64,000 bases of DNA from Drosophila pseudoobscura (lineage: Eukaryota; Arthropoda; Insecta; Diptera; Drosophilidae): assembly GCF_009870125.1 (NCBI RefSeq), contig NC_046683.1, positions 18,671,001-18,735,000 on the forward strand. The letters run 5' to 3'. Positions within the stretch are counted from its first letter, which is position 1. Every line of letters begins with the position of its first letter. Below are positions 22,318-33,168 of the stretch, piece after piece. Both the position numbers and the translations under genes were made by a program. The notes below the pieces were generated by a model, which was not told the DNA's origin, did not search any database, and saw nothing but the letters and a program-made list of their open reading frames with translations.

Positions 22318-22515
22318 TCGTCTTATTTACTAGCGTCAAAAAATACTTCGGCTCTGGCGTTCGGGTACTGATGCGTCATCATGAGCCAAACAACGAGTAC
22401 ACACACAATAAGTTTCGACAAAAAAGTGTGTTTGTATGCTTCTTTCGTTTTCAGAGATCTGATGCTGATGCTATTTGAATAATTGAATGTATGGGTGCAC
22501 ACGAAGCAAAAAAAA
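22318..22515 (+). repeat. Subterminal block S with R1 copy D
   Basis: Same block as at 1934, with AAAAAATACTTCGG and a poly(A) run at the right edge. Confidence 0.45.
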
Positions 22516-22903
22516 AAAAGATGGAGACAAAACGGCTCACCCACGAGGATGGCAAGAAGAAGATGGAGGACTTGAGGGCCTTCCTGGAGGAGCAACAGGC
22601 GATAGTAGGAGAAGGGGGCTATCGCGCCGATGCTACTCGTCAGCGACGGGCGTCCTTGCTCTCGCGTGGCGACGAGGAGGATTGGTGCGATGGCTCCCAG
22701 TCCCTCCAGCTGCTGGCCTCGCCGTTGGTGTCGTCTTCACGTGTGGGAAGAAAGTCCACTCGGCCGTAATGACAGGGACCCGCGGAGGAGAAACCCCAGA
22801 CCCGCCCCCACGACCTCCGCGGCAGGAATGGCGACGACGGAGGCAGCGACGGCGGGTAATTTTAAAACTTTGACGGTGGACGACGGAACTTATTCAACGG
22901 AAA
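22516..22903 (+). other. Unidentified coding-like segment upstream of the aubergine-like fragment
   Basis: The frame METKRLTHEDGKKKMED then LRAFLEEQQAIVGEGG runs to about 22,769 and looks like real protein at its start. In copies A and B a deletion removes about 330 bp from MED to the LPPN of the aubergine-like piece. The last part (GACGGTGGACGACGGAAC) may be the 5' UTR of the captured gene. I do not recognise the protein. Confidence 0.3.
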
Positions 22904-23557
22904 ATGAATGATTTACCACCAAATTCTGGGCATTCTCGTGGACGCGGGCGCGGAATAAAAAAGAAGGACAATGCAAACCGTGGCTTGGGTCTGCAGTTGG
23001 GGCAATCTTCTAACGAGGCTCGTCCGGATAAACCTGTCCCCCCAGCGGACGCGTTAAAAACGTCGCAGATCGTACCCAAGTCTAAGGATACTGAAGCTCA
23101 AGCCATTGAAGGTATTGGTTTTGTTCTTTTTCCACACAGCAACAAATCCTGGCGTTTACCGAAATTACCCGAAGTTCGCAAATGTTGTGTCAGGATCAAA
23201 AGATTGAAGCTAATAAACTCGAGCTCTGTCACTGGAGAGGCCACTGATCGTCCAAAAGCAGAATTTGAGGTCTTATTTCAACGGCATCCATTTTTAGATA
23301 GAAATTCCGTAGTGTTAGGAGATTTTAATTTATGCCTTCGTTCCCTTTCAGGTTGCTGTAAGAAAATTTATGAATTCCTTTCAGAAAGGAATTGTAGGTC
23401 ATTGTTAGATGTGAACTCGTCCACAACCAATTGCGATACGCATATTGACTGGGCGTTTTCAAACATTTCCGATAGCAGGGCCACCGCGCGCACCTTTGAG
23501 ACTATCTATAGTTATCATAATGGAATTTTAGTTAATGTTAGAGAGGCAGAAGACTAA
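22904..23557 (+). CDS. Chimeric ORF: aubergine-like N-terminus fused to Helentron endonuclease C-terminus
   Basis: One open frame of 217 codons. Residues 1-35 (MNDLPPN, SRGRGRG, NRGLGLQLGQ) resemble the start of Drosophila Aubergine, a PIWI-clade Argonaute whose N-terminal RG repeats are dimethylated to recruit Tudor proteins. Residues up to about 75 could be more of the same gene. A filler region follows (WRLPKLPEVRKCCVRIKRLK). From about residue 117 comes the endonuclease C-terminus with VVLGDFNLCL and THIDWAFSN. PAZ and PIWI domains are absent and half of the endonuclease is missing, so enzymatic activity is unlikely. The Aub assignment is by recall of the N-terminal pattern. The fused frame could still be translated or, more plausibly, act as small-RNA template. 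Confidence 0.5.
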   Translation: MNDLPPNSGHSRGRGRGIKKKDNANRGLGLQLGQSSNEARPDKPVPPADALKTSQIVPKSKDTEAQAIEGIGFVLFPHSNKSWRLPKLPEVRKCCVRIKRLKLINSSSVTGEATDRPKAEFEVLFQRHPFLDRNSVVLGDFNLCLRSLSGCCKKIYEFLSERNCRSLLDVNSSTTNCDTHIDWAFSNISDSRATARTFETIYSYHNGILVNVREAED

Positions 23558-24102
23558 ACTTTTTTGGTAATCAGGCATTAGTGTAAATATTTAATATTTT
23601 GTATTATTTAGCCGTATTCTGAATTATATTAATTCTTTAATCTTTACCTTTGTTAAACCTTTTTCATTTTTATCCGTTTTATTATTTTGTTAATTAAGTT
23701 TAGGTTGAAATAGTTTTATTATTAATCATTTCTATGTATGTATATAGGTATTCTTGTTAGTTTAGATATTTTTTATAAAGGATTGGAATCCTTTTTTTAA
23801 TTTTTGGGGAATATGGAGCTTAAAAATGCTTTTAAAAGCAGCTCAAGTCAACTCGTAGGTCCCCAAGATTGTATTTTGGCTAGAGTGACCCCATTGCATC
23901 GTGATGGCCTCCCCGTGGTGTTCCCTGGGTACCAATTTAATGTATTAAATTGGGAGCTAATTCGAGCGGCGTTTATGTATAAAATATATTTTATAACTTA
24001 CATACATGTATGTAGATCATAAGCTCACGTATATACTGACTGAGTACCGGGTATAAAGTAGAGCCGCGGCCTTTGCCGCGGCTCACAACGTTCCCCCTCG
24101 TT
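23132..24102 (+). mobile_element. Helentron 3' cassette with aubergine-like cargo
   Basis: Filler block, endonuclease C-terminus, 3' AT-rich region, GAGTACCGGGTATA, then a hairpin at 24,061-24,084 and CAACGTTCCCCCTCGTT. It directly abuts the DUF4806 transposon leader (AAAAATGATCTTTG), the same junction as in the later copies. Confidence 0.7.
23813..24022 (+). CDS. Conserved small ORF near the Helentron 3' end
   Basis: 69-residue frame MELKNAFKSSSSQLVGPQDC. It differs from the copies at 2949 and 60,554 by a few substitutions without stops. Function unknown. Confidence 0.25.
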   Translation: MELKNAFKSSSSQLVGPQDCILARVTPLHRDGLPVVFPGYQFNVLNWELIRAAFMYKIYFITYIHVCRS

Positions 24103-24292
24103 TAAAAATGATCTTTGAAACTCTATTAAAATTTTAAAAGGAGATTTTTAGTCCGTAGGCACGCTAAGCACTCGTGCTATGCATGAATCGGGCATGCCCT
24201 TCACAACGGTGTGAAAAAAAACAAAAAAATTGAGTTTTAAAGATTCCTTCATAATTTAATTTTTTGTATTCACATTTCATCAGAAAATAAAA

Positions 24293-24716
24293 ATGTCTGA
24301 AAGTCCTTCGCGAAAAATTAAACGTCTCACTTTCACCACAAGTGGTAAGTCTCTAAATATATATTTAAAAATTAAAGTACACCGAAATTATCAAAATTTT
24401 ACATTTCAGAGAACAAACCAAATTGCAATTGTGCTAGTTTGGTGACGGCTGCTGTGGAGCGCATGAAGGCCTCAGTGACGGCTGCTGCGGAGCGCATGGA
24501 GGGAACAATGACTGCCCTTCTAACTGAAATGCGCACTTTACGGAGTATGATTTCTTTTAACTTGAAATATGAACTATAAACTAAATTGTACATTGGTTTT
24601 CAGATCAACAAAATACATCGATTCAACAAATGCCTGTGCTGGTTGAAGCAGTCGCAGAGCAGGCTGGTACTTTAAAAAGTCCAGTCAGTCGCAAAATGTT
24701 TCCCTGTTTTAACTTT
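24293..24716 (+). pseudogene. DUF4806-like transposon gene, 5' exons only (unit 1)
   Basis: Exon 1 24,293-24,344 (MSESPSRKIKRLTFTTSG). Exon 2 24,410-24,544 with a heptad-like repeat (VTAAVERMKAS / VTAAAERMEGT) suggesting a coiled coil. Exon 3 from 24,604 (MPVLVEAVAEQAGTLKS). Donors GTAAGT and GTATGA and CAG acceptors fit. The gene breaks at 24,716, where CTGTTTTAAC joins R1 instead of continuing into the DUF4806 core as at 61,480. Confidence 0.5.
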
Positions 24717-24717
24717 T

Positions 24718-24949
24718 GGACTTTTCAGACACCACGAATCATGCGTCGAGGCTATAGTTTGGCCTCGAGGCCATGAGACTGAAGACTGGTGTTCCGAGTG
24801 TGGCACAGAAAGTGTGCCGATGATGCAGACCCGAAGGTTGGAAAAATTTGAGAAATAAGTCGCAAAATGAACTAAGCGCACGTCTTTTATAGGCTGCAGA
24901 GTCGCAGTAGCCATTCTGCTGCGTCGCTGCGTCGCTGCGACTGCGCATT
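24718..24949 (+). repeat. R1 piece, copy E (unit 1)
   Basis: Starts inside R1 at GGACTTTTCAGACACC. It carries a GCGTCGCTGC duplication relative to copies A-D. Confidence 0.55.
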
Positions 24950-25352
24950 CGTCTTATTTACTAGCGTCAATAAAGACTTCGGCTCTGGCGTTCGGGTACT
25001 GATGCGTCATCATGAGCCAAACAACGAGTACACACACAATAAGTTTCGACAAAAATGTGTGTTTGTATGCTTCTTTCGTTTTCAGAGATCTGATGCTGAT
25101 GCTATTTGAATATTTGAATGTATGGGTGCACACGCATTCTCACGTACTTTGCGTGTGTTTGTTCTAGTATTGCTGCCCTCTAGTACCAGCTGGTCGTCTT
25201 ATTTACCGGCGTCAATGAAGACTTCGGCTCTGGCGTTCGGGTACTGACGCGTCATCATGAGCCAAACGCAGAGAGAACATCTTTGCATGTGTTAGTACAC
25301 ACACAATATGTTTCGACAAAAATGTGTGTTTGTATGCTTCTTTCGTTTTCAG
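24950..25352 (+). repeat. Block S tandem pair (unit 1)
   Basis: Two head-to-tail copies with a period of about 245 bp (starts 24,950 and 25,194). The second is cut at TTTTCAGAGAT, where the transposase remnant starts. Confidence 0.55.
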
Positions 25353-26780
25353 AGATATCTCTGAAAGAGGCAGAAAAAGTGGCAGAAAACGTGGAAGAAA
25401 AAGAAATTCTGATAGAAGAGGAGGAATTCATCTATGAGAATCGCAAAATTCAGCCAAATGAATCGTCATTAAATGACAAACTTAGGCAGTGGTCTATGAA
25501 GCATAGGCCAACGCGTGAATGTGCACTTGATTTAGTAGGTATTTTGAAAGCGGAAAAGTATTTCCAGTCGGTATATTTTTAGGGAAAAGTAAGCCCCATA
25601 GCTGTGAAGAGTTTTTAGCAAAATTTTGTCTAGAATTTAAAGCGTTAAGGAATGGCAGGCTCACCATTTGTGGCAGAGATATAAATATAGTTATTAGGGC
25701 AGTAGTTTGCGATGCTCCAGCAAGAGCGTTTATTAGCGGCACGCCAGGACACACATCTCGTCATGGCTGTGCAAAATGTACATACAAAAATAGCTAGAAA
25801 GGTAGTCCGAATTTTGACTTATAGTACTACCTCAGGAGCTTTAATTACTAATGAAGATTTTGCGCTTAGACGATATCCTTGTCACCATAGCAGCCAATAT
25901 TTAAATTGTAGGTCAATATTAGAAGAAATTGATATTTCCATGGGGACACAGATTCCATTAGATTGTATGCATTTGGTAGAGTTAGGAGTGATGCGTAAGA
26001 TTTTGTTAAGGTTTGTAAATAATAAGCTGGTCGTAAAAAGTTCGACAGAATCAAAGAAACGCATTTCAGATAAGCTAGTGTTCCTAAAAAAGTTCATTCC
26101 GCGAGAGTTTGCGCGTAAGCCTAGGTCTTTAGATGAATTGTGTAATTGGAAGGCCACGGAGTTTAGACAATTTTTGCTGTACACGGGAATTATTGCCTTC
26201 AAAAACGAAGTCAGTGATGACCTTTATTATAAATTCCTTTTATTACATTGCACATATAGAATGCTTTGCAGCTCTAAAATTCGTGAATACAATAAAGAAA
26301 ATTGTCAACGAATTTTAGATCTCTTTGTGCACAATTTTCCAATTGTATTCGGTGAAAACAGCGTGTCTAGTAAAAGCCTAGTAAAATTCTTGAACAAATA
26401 TTCAGAAAAATTTTTGAAGACAGGATAGAAAAAAAAGTTCACAGAAATCCTAAGATAGTGGGTAGTAAGTGTTATTTTAATAATTTTTTTGTCAGTAAAG
26501 GAACCAGATAATTTTTTTTTTTATTAACGGAAATATTCCAATTATGGTGAAAGGGTTTTCTGAAGAAGAGGGAGGGGCAATTATAGGGCAAAGGCTTTCA
26601 AATATTAGGAGCTTCTATGAGGAACCTATAACCTCAATCGGATTAGGAATTGTTTTAGTAGATAATGAATTCATAGAATTAGAGGAGAGATTTCAATTTC
26701 TAGATTTGCAAAGTACAGCCGTAGGTTTACCTTATGAGGGAATTATTTTAGTCATTCCATTGCTTCATCATTGTATTTAA
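25353..26780 (+). pseudogene. TNP2/CMC-like transposase remnant (unit 1)
   Basis: The pieces in order are an acidic N-terminus with LNDKLRQWSMKHRPTRECAL (to 25,582) and a CDAPARAFISGTPGH / HGCAKC segment in another frame (about 25,710-25,790). A 238-codon frame follows (25,712-26,428) with LDCMHLVELGVMRK and the hallmark FIPREFARKPRSLDELCNWK plus EFRQFLLYTG. The last piece is a C-terminal frame at 26,544-26,780 (YEEPITSIGLGI, LLHHC). At least two frameshifts and a missing central segment (the NFHCLTHL region seen in the 38-kb copy) make it non-functional. Confidence 0.6.
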
Positions 26781-26944
26781 AATTTAATATATATTCACTA
26801 CCTAAAATTAGCAGATTTTACTGGGGTGTTTAGTCCGTAGGCGTGTTTTTCAACATGAATCGGGCAAAAAAACTATATATATATGTACATATATATCTGT
26901 GCAGATTTTAGACAAAAATATTGTAAATCACTTATTTTAGAAGG

Positions 26945-27590
26945 ATGGCATCACCGCGAAAAATTTTACGCTATTCTATGCAAAGCAATGGTAAGTATAT
27001 TTTAAAATATTTCTTAATAAACAAAAAAGCTAATACGATTTTTCCAGAAAATGAGAAAGGTAAAACCTGCTCCGACGTTTTAGAGGAGCTCAAAAAAACG
27101 ACGGGTAAATAGAAACTTTGTTTCCAATGAATAGTGGAATGAATACATCTAAATAACTATTTATATACTTTTAGAAACTCTGCAACAGAAGAATGCAGTT
27201 ATTCGTGGTAAGACTAATAAAGATTAATAGAAAAATATTTTTATAATCAAATTAATTAACAACATTGTTTTTAGATCAATGGAATGCAGTGATCCAAATT
27301 TTAGCAGATCAAACTGTTTTAATAAAGCAGCTGGTAAAGGAGAAGGGGGAATTGAATCCCATTCGGGGACAGTTCCCTATAAAACGTGAGGAAGAGCTTG
27401 TTGAACTGGAAGAAAAAATAAAATTAAATAGGGACATTTATGTAAGTATATCTAAACTCTAAATTTTATGACTTTTTTCTCTGTCTTATCTTTATATTTT
27501 AATGTTTCACTTACAGATAACACCAATGAAATCGATTCTCAAGCCAGCTGGCGTTTTGAGCGGCTTAAACTTTATTTTGAGTGAGGTATT
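26945..27590 (+). pseudogene. Second, diverged DUF4806-like gene, interrupted (unit 1)
   Basis: Exon 1 26,945-26,990 (MASPRKILRYSMQSN), then small exons ENEKGKTCSDVLEELKK, ETLQQKNAVIR, and one starting DQWNAVIQILADQT, joined by GTAAGT/CAG-type introns. The exon at about 27,515-27,590 (PMKSILKPAGVLSGLNFIL) is the start of the DUF4806 core. It stops at the junction with the RING-gene segment near 27,590. Architecture parallels the gene at 24,293. Confidence 0.5.
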
Positions 27591-27820
27591 TTGTGTTGGC
27601 CGGACTCCGTTCTGGTATTTTTCAGGGTTGTAATAATAGTTTTGCTATCGATTGTTCCTGGTAAAATTTTTCTGAATTATGTGAATATTCGAATTGTTGT
27701 GCCATAAGTCCGATTTCATTGCACATTACGACCCATTGCGTGTCAGACACTCCACGCTCTATTTCGGTGACCCTTGATTTTGGACATCGCAATTTAAATG
27801 TAAATATTAATATAGACAGT

Positions 27821-28450
27821 ATGAGCAGCGAGAATTTGCAGGTTAGCTCTAGCACCGGAACCAGCACACAATCTTCGCAATCTACCCCGAATGCTTCAGT
27901 CTCCAGCAACATATCCGATGGAGAGAACTCGGGCTCAAGGGCTGCTCCCCCCATGGTGACTGCTGGAGGAATTCTAAATCGCATCGTTTCGGGAATTAGG
28001 CATGCGTACCTTGAGATACTAGTCCGGATACCAATGGTGGTGCCCCGTAATAATCGCTCCGATTCAACATCGAATCGTGCTCCAGAGGCGGCGATTGGCT
28101 TGCGCACTCCCAACTCCCTCTCAACAGACAGGATTAGGGCCCCATCTACCAGTCGGCGTCGCCGCCACGCCAGCACCAATACCGCTACCACAGGACCCAC
28201 TGCATCGGATGCCGAAGTCAGCGGTCCGTCGAGACCGAAGCGCCAGCGCACCGACTCAAACGAGTCCTTGGAAGAAACCTACAATTGCCCCATTTGTTTC
28301 GAGAGCGTATCGAGCCGAGATCCAGTGGCCACCAAATGCGGACACGTTTTCTGCCGCCAATGCATTCGCACTGTCATACGCCGCTTTCACAAGTGTCCCG
28401 TGTGCAGGATGCGCTCGACCCTGAGGCAGCTTAAATCTATTACTATGTAG
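27821..28450 (+). CDS. RING-finger E3 ubiquitin ligase, RNF4/Degringolade-like (unit 1 copy)
   Basis: Intact 209-residue ORF from the first ATG (MSSENLQV). The N-terminal half is low-complexity Ser/Thr-rich, followed by an Arg-rich likely nuclear signal (SRRRRHAS, RPKRQRTD). A C-terminal C3HC4 RING spans residues 156-195 with all eight ligands: CPIC, C-x-H-x2-C-x2-C (CGHVFCRQC) and CPVC. A short C-terminal RING in a Ser-rich nuclear protein is the layout of SUMO-targeted ubiquitin ligases (RNF4, fly Degringolade), which ubiquitinate SUMOylated proteins. Clear SUMO-interacting motifs are not obvious; EILVRIPMVV near residue 70 is a candidate. There is no intron, and the frame also opens 34 codons upstream from a TTG. 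It sits between a broken transposon gene and a Helentron 3' cassette, so it looks captured. The assignment to this ligase rests on recall. Confidence 0.65.
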   Translation: MSSENLQVSSSTGTSTQSSQSTPNASVSSNISDGENSGSRAAPPMVTAGGILNRIVSGIRHAYLEILVRIPMVVPRNNRSDSTSNRAPEAAIGLRTPNSLSTDRIRAPSTSRRRRHASTNTATTGPTASDAEVSGPSRPKRQRTDSNESLEETYNCPICFESVSSRDPVATKCGHVFCRQCIRTVIRRFHKCPVCRMRSTLRQLKSITM

Positions 28451-28484
28451 ACCTGTCCTTCAAGTCATCCCAAGATCCTCCCTA

Positions 28485-29449
28485 CAGCAACAAATCCTGA
28501 CGTTTACCGAAATTACCCGAATTTCGCAAATGTTGTGTCAGGATCAAAAGATTGAAGCTAATAAACTCGAGCTCTGTCACTGGAGAGGCCACTGATCGTC
28601 CAAAAGCAGAATTTGAGGTCTTATTTCAACGGCATCCATTTTTAGATAGAAATTCCGTAGTGTTAGGAGATTTTAATTTATGCCTTCATTCCCTTTCAGG
28701 TTGCTGTAAGAAAATTTATGAATTCCTTTCAGAAAGGAATTGTAGGTCATTGTTAGATGTGAACTCGTCCACAACCAATTGCGATACGCATATTGACTGG
28801 GCGTTTTCAAACATTTCCGATAGCAGGGCCACCGCACGCACCTTTGAGACTATCTATAGTTATCATAGTGGAATTTTAGTTAATGTTAGAGAGGCAGAAG
28901 ACTAAACTTTTTTGGTAATCAGGCATTAGTGTAAATATTTAATATTTTGTATTATTTAGCCGTATTCTGAATTATATTAATTCTTTAATCTTTACCTTTG
29001 TTAAACCTTTTTCATTTTTATCCGTTTTATTATTTTGTTAATTAAGTTTAGGTTGAAATAGTTTTATTATTAATCATTTCTATGTATGTATATAGGTATT
29101 CTTGTTAGTTTAGATATTTTTTATAAAGGATTGGAATCCTTTTTTTAATTTTTGGGGAATATGGAGCTTAAAAATGCTTTTAAAAGCAGCTCAAGTCGAC
29201 TCGTAGGTCCCCAAGATTATATTTTGGCTAGAGTGACCCCATTCATCGTGATGGCCTCCCCGTGGTGTTCCCTGGGTACCAATTTAATGTATTAAATTGG
29301 GAGCTAATTCGAGCGGCGTTTATGTACAAAATATATTTTATAACTTACATACATGTATGTAGATCATAAGCTCACGTATATACTGACTGAGTACCGGGTA
29401 TAAAGTAGAGCCGCGGCCTTTGCCGCGGCTCACAACGTTCCCCCTCGTT
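28485..29449 (+). mobile_element. Helentron 3' cassette with RING-gene cargo (unit 1)
   Basis: Similarity to the other cassettes begins at CAGCAACAAATCCTG, just after the RING gene 3' flank, and runs to the hairpin (29,408-29,431) and the terminal CCCCCTCGTT. So the upstream cargo was exchanged while the 3' chassis stayed constant. Confidence 0.7.
28590..28905 (+). pseudogene. Helentron endonuclease C-terminal fragment (unit 1)
   Basis: Same fragment as at 2390, uninterrupted here (VVLGDFNLCLHSLSG ... VNVREAED). It lacks the N-terminal half of the domain. Confidence 0.6.
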
Positions 29450-29639
29450 TAAAAATGATCTTTGAAACTCTATTAAAATTTCAAAAAGAGATTTTTAGTC
29501 CGTAGGCACGCTAAGCACTCGTGCTATGCATGAATCGGGCATGCCCTTCACAACGGTGTGAAAAAAAACAAAAAAATAGAGTTTTAAAGATTCCTTCATA
29601 ATTTAATTTTTTGTATTCACATTTCATCAGAAAATAAAA

Positions 29640-30063
29640 ATGTCTGAAAGTCCTTCGCGAAAAATTAAACGTCTCACTTTCACCACAAGTGGTAAGTCTT
29701 TAATTTTTAAATATATATTTAAAGTACACCGAAATCATCAAAATTTTACATTTCAGAGAACAAACCAAATTGTAATTGTGCTAGTTTGGTGACGGCTGCT
29801 GTGGAGCGCATGAAGGCCTCAGTGACGGCTGCTGCGGAGCGCATGGAGGGAACAATGACTGCCCTTCTAACTGAAATGCGCACTTTACGGAGTATGATTT
29901 CTTTTAACTTGAAATATGAACTATGAACTAAATTGTACATTGGTTTTCAGATCAACAAAATACATCGATTCAACAAATGCCTGTGCTGGTTGAAGCAGTC
30001 GCAGAGCAGGCTGGTACTTTAAAAAGTCCAGTCAGTCGCAAAATGTTTCCCTGTTTTAACTTT
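29640..30063 (+). pseudogene. DUF4806-like transposon gene, 5' exons only (unit 2)
   Basis: Same three exons as at 24,293, again cut where CTGTTTTAAC joins R1. The intron after exon 1 has a small rearrangement relative to unit 1. Confidence 0.5.
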
Positions 30064-30064
30064 T

Positions 30065-30699
30065 GGACTTTTCAGACACCACGAATCATGCGTCGAGGCT
30101 ATAGTTTGGCCTCGAGGCCATGAGACTGAAGACTGGTGTTCCGAGTGTGGCACAGAAAGTGTGCCGATGATGCAGACCCGAAGGTTGGAAAAATTTGAGA
30201 AATAAGTCGCAAAATGAACTAAGCGCACGTCTTTTATAGGCTGCAGAGTCGCAGTAGCCATTCTGCTGCGTCGCTGCGTCGCTGCGACTGCGCATTCGTC
30301 TTATTTACTAGCGTCAATAAAGACTTCGGCTCTGGCGTTCGGGTACTGATGCGTCATCATGAGCCAAACAACGAGTACACACACAATAAGTTTCGACAAA
30401 AATGTGTGTTTGTATGCTTCTTTCGTTTTCAGAGATCTGATGCTGATGCTATTTGAATATTTGAATGTATGGGTGCACACGCATTCTCACGTACTTTGCG
30501 TGTGTTTGTTCTAGTATTGCTGCCCTCTAGTACCAGCTGGTCGTCTTATTTACCGGCGTCAATGAAGACTTCGGCTCTGGCGTTCGGGTACTGACGCGTC
30601 ATCATGAGCCAAACGCAGAGAGAACATCTTTGCATGTGTTAGTACACACACAATATGTTTCGACAAAAATGTGTGTTTGTATGCTTCTTTCGTTTTCAG
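30065..30699 (+). repeat. R1 piece (copy F) and block S pair (unit 2)
   Basis: R1 30,065-30,296, block S copies from 30,297 and about 30,541. Identical in layout to 24,718-25,352. Confidence 0.55.
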
Positions 30700-32127
30700 A
30701 GATATCTCTGAAAGAGGCAGAAAAAGTGGCAGAAAACGTGGAAGAAAAAGAAATTCTGATAGAAGAGGAGGAATTCATCTATGAGAATCGCAAAATTCAG
30801 CCAAATGAATCGTCATTAAATGACAAACTTAGGCAGTGGTCTATGAAGCATAGGCCAACGCGTGAATGTGCACTTGATTTAGTAGGTATTTTGAAAGCGG
30901 AAAAGTATTTCCAGTCGGTATATTTTTAGGGAAAAGTAAGCCCCATAGCTGTGAAGAGTTTTTAGCAAAATTTTGTCTAGAATTTAAAGCGTTAAGGAAT
31001 GGCAGGCTCACCATTTGTGGCAGAGATATAAATATAGTTATTAGGGCAGTAGTTTGCGATGCTCCAGCAAGAGCGTTTATTAGCGGCACGCCAGGACACA
31101 CATCTCGTCATGGCTGTGCAAAATGTACATACAAAAATAGCTAGAAAGGTAGTCCGAATTTTGACTTATAGTACTACCTCAGGAGCTTTAATTACTAATG
31201 AAGATTTTGCGCTTAGACGATATCCTTGTCACCATAGCAGCCAATATTTAAATTGTAGGTCAATATTAGAAGAAATTGATATTTCCATGGGGACACAGAT
31301 TCCATTAGATTGTATGCATTTGGTAGAGTTAGGAGTGATGCGTAAGATTTTGTTAAGGTTTGTAAATAATAAGCTGGTCGTAAAAAGTTCGACAGAATCA
31401 AAGAAACGCATTTCAGATAAGCTAGTGTTCCTAAAAAAGTTCATTCCGCGAGAGTTTGCGCGTAAGCCTAGGTCTTTAGATGAATTGTGTAATTGGAAGG
31501 CCACGGAGTTTAGACAATTTTTGCTGTACACGGGAATTATTGCCTTCAAAAACGAAGTCAGTGATGACCTTTATTATAAATTCCTTTTATTACATTGCAC
31601 ATATAGAATGCTTTGCAGCTCTAAAATTCGTGAATACAATAAAGAAAATTGTCAACGAATTTTAGATCTCTTTGTGCACAATTTTCCAATTGTATTCGGT
31701 GAAAACAGCGTGTCTAGTAAAAGCCTAGTAAAATTCTTGAACAAATATTCAGAAAAATTTTTGAAGACAGGATAGAAAAAAAAGTTCACAGAAATCCTAA
31801 GATAGTGGGTAGTAAGTGTTATTTTAATAATTTTTTTGTCAGTAAAGGAACCAGATAATTTTTTTTTTTATTAACGGAAATATTCCAATTATGGTGAAAG
31901 GGTTTTCTGAAGAAGAGGGAGGGGCAATTATAGGGCAAAGGCTTTCAAATATTAGGAGCTTCTATGAGGAACCTATAACCTCAATCGGATTAGGAATTGT
32001 TTTAGTAGATAATGAATTCATAGAATTAGAGGAGAGATTTCAATTTCTAGATTTGCAAAGTACAGCCGTAGGTTTACCTTATGAGGGAATTATTTTAGTC
32101 ATTCCATTGCTTCATCATTGTATTTAA
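30700..32127 (+). pseudogene. TNP2/CMC-like transposase remnant (unit 2)
   Basis: Same frames and the same lesions as at 25,353-26,780. The translated pieces are identical, so the lesions predate the duplication. Confidence 0.6.
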
Positions 32128-32291
32128 AATTTAATATATATTCACTACCTAAAATTAGCAGATTTTACTGGGGGTGTTTAGTCCGTAGGCGTGTTTTTCA
32201 ACATGAATCGGGCAAAAAAACTATATATATATGTACATATATATCTGTGCAGATTTTAGACAAAAATATTGTAAATCACTTATTTTAGAAG

Positions 32292-32938
32292 GATGGCATC
32301 ACCGCGAAAAATTTTACGCTATTCTATGCAAAGCAATGGTAAGTATATTTTAAAATATTTCTTAATAAACAAAAAAGCTAATACGATTTTTCCAGAAAAT
32401 GAGAAAGGTAAAACCTGCTCCGACGTTTTAGAGGAGCTCAAAAAAACGACGGGTAAATAGAAACTTTGTTTCCAATGAATAGTGGAATGAATACATCTAA
32501 ATAACTATTTATATACTTTTAGAAACTCTGCAACAGAAGAATGCAGTTATTCGTGGTAAGACTAATAAAGATTAATAGAAAAATATTTTTATAATCAAAT
32601 TAATTAACAACATTGTTTTTAGATCAATGGAATGCAGTGATCCAAATTTTAGCAGATCAAACTGTTTTAATAAAGCAGCTGGTAAAGGAGAAGGGGGAAT
32701 TGAATCCCATTCGGGGACAGTTCCCTATAAAACGTGAGGAAGAGCTTGTTGAACTGGAAGAAAAAATAAAATTAAATAGGGACATTTATGTAAGTATATC
32801 TAAACTCTAAATTTTATGACTTTTTTCTCTGTCTTATCTTTATATTTTAATGTTTCACTTACAGATAACACCAATGAAATCGATTCTCAAGCCAGCTGGC
32901 GTTTTGAGCGGCTTAAACTTTATTTTGAGTGAGGTATT
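32292..32938 (+). pseudogene. Second DUF4806-like gene, interrupted (unit 2)
   Basis: Counterpart of 26,945-27,590, with the same splice signals and the same junction to the RING-gene segment. Confidence 0.5.
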
Positions 32939-33168
32939 TTGTGTTGGCCGGACTCCGTTCTGGTATTTTTCAGGGTTGTAATAATAGTTTTGCTATCGAT
33001 TGTTCCTGGTAAAATTTTTCTGAATTATGTGAATATTCGAATTGTTGTGCCATAAGTCCGATTTCATTGCACATTACGACCCATTGCGTGTCAGACACTC
33101 CACGCTCTATTTCGGTGACCCTTGATTTTGGACATCGCAATTTAAATGTAAATATTAATATAGACAGT

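Larger units (their letters stand above)
24103..29449 (+). repeat. 5.35-kb tandem duplication, unit 1
   Basis: Every landmark in this stretch recurs 5347 bp downstream, and again 5348 bp further for the part that extends into the third unit. Order: DUF4806-like 5' exons, R1 piece, block S, transposase remnant, second DUF4806-like gene, RING-finger gene, Helentron 3' cassette. Units 1 and 2 differ by few bases (for example CTATAAACT against CTATGAACT near 24,577, and one inserted G near 32,170). Confidence 0.9.

Noticed and set aside
22487..22911. Arg/Pro-rich overlapping frames
   Set aside because: Composition follows local GC content. No domain, and the overlapping frames contradict each other.
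27622..28251. 209-codon minus-strand frame over the RING gene (also at 32,970-33,599)
   Set aside because: It is the antisense shadow of the RING ORF, and the sense strand carries a complete C3HC4 motif.
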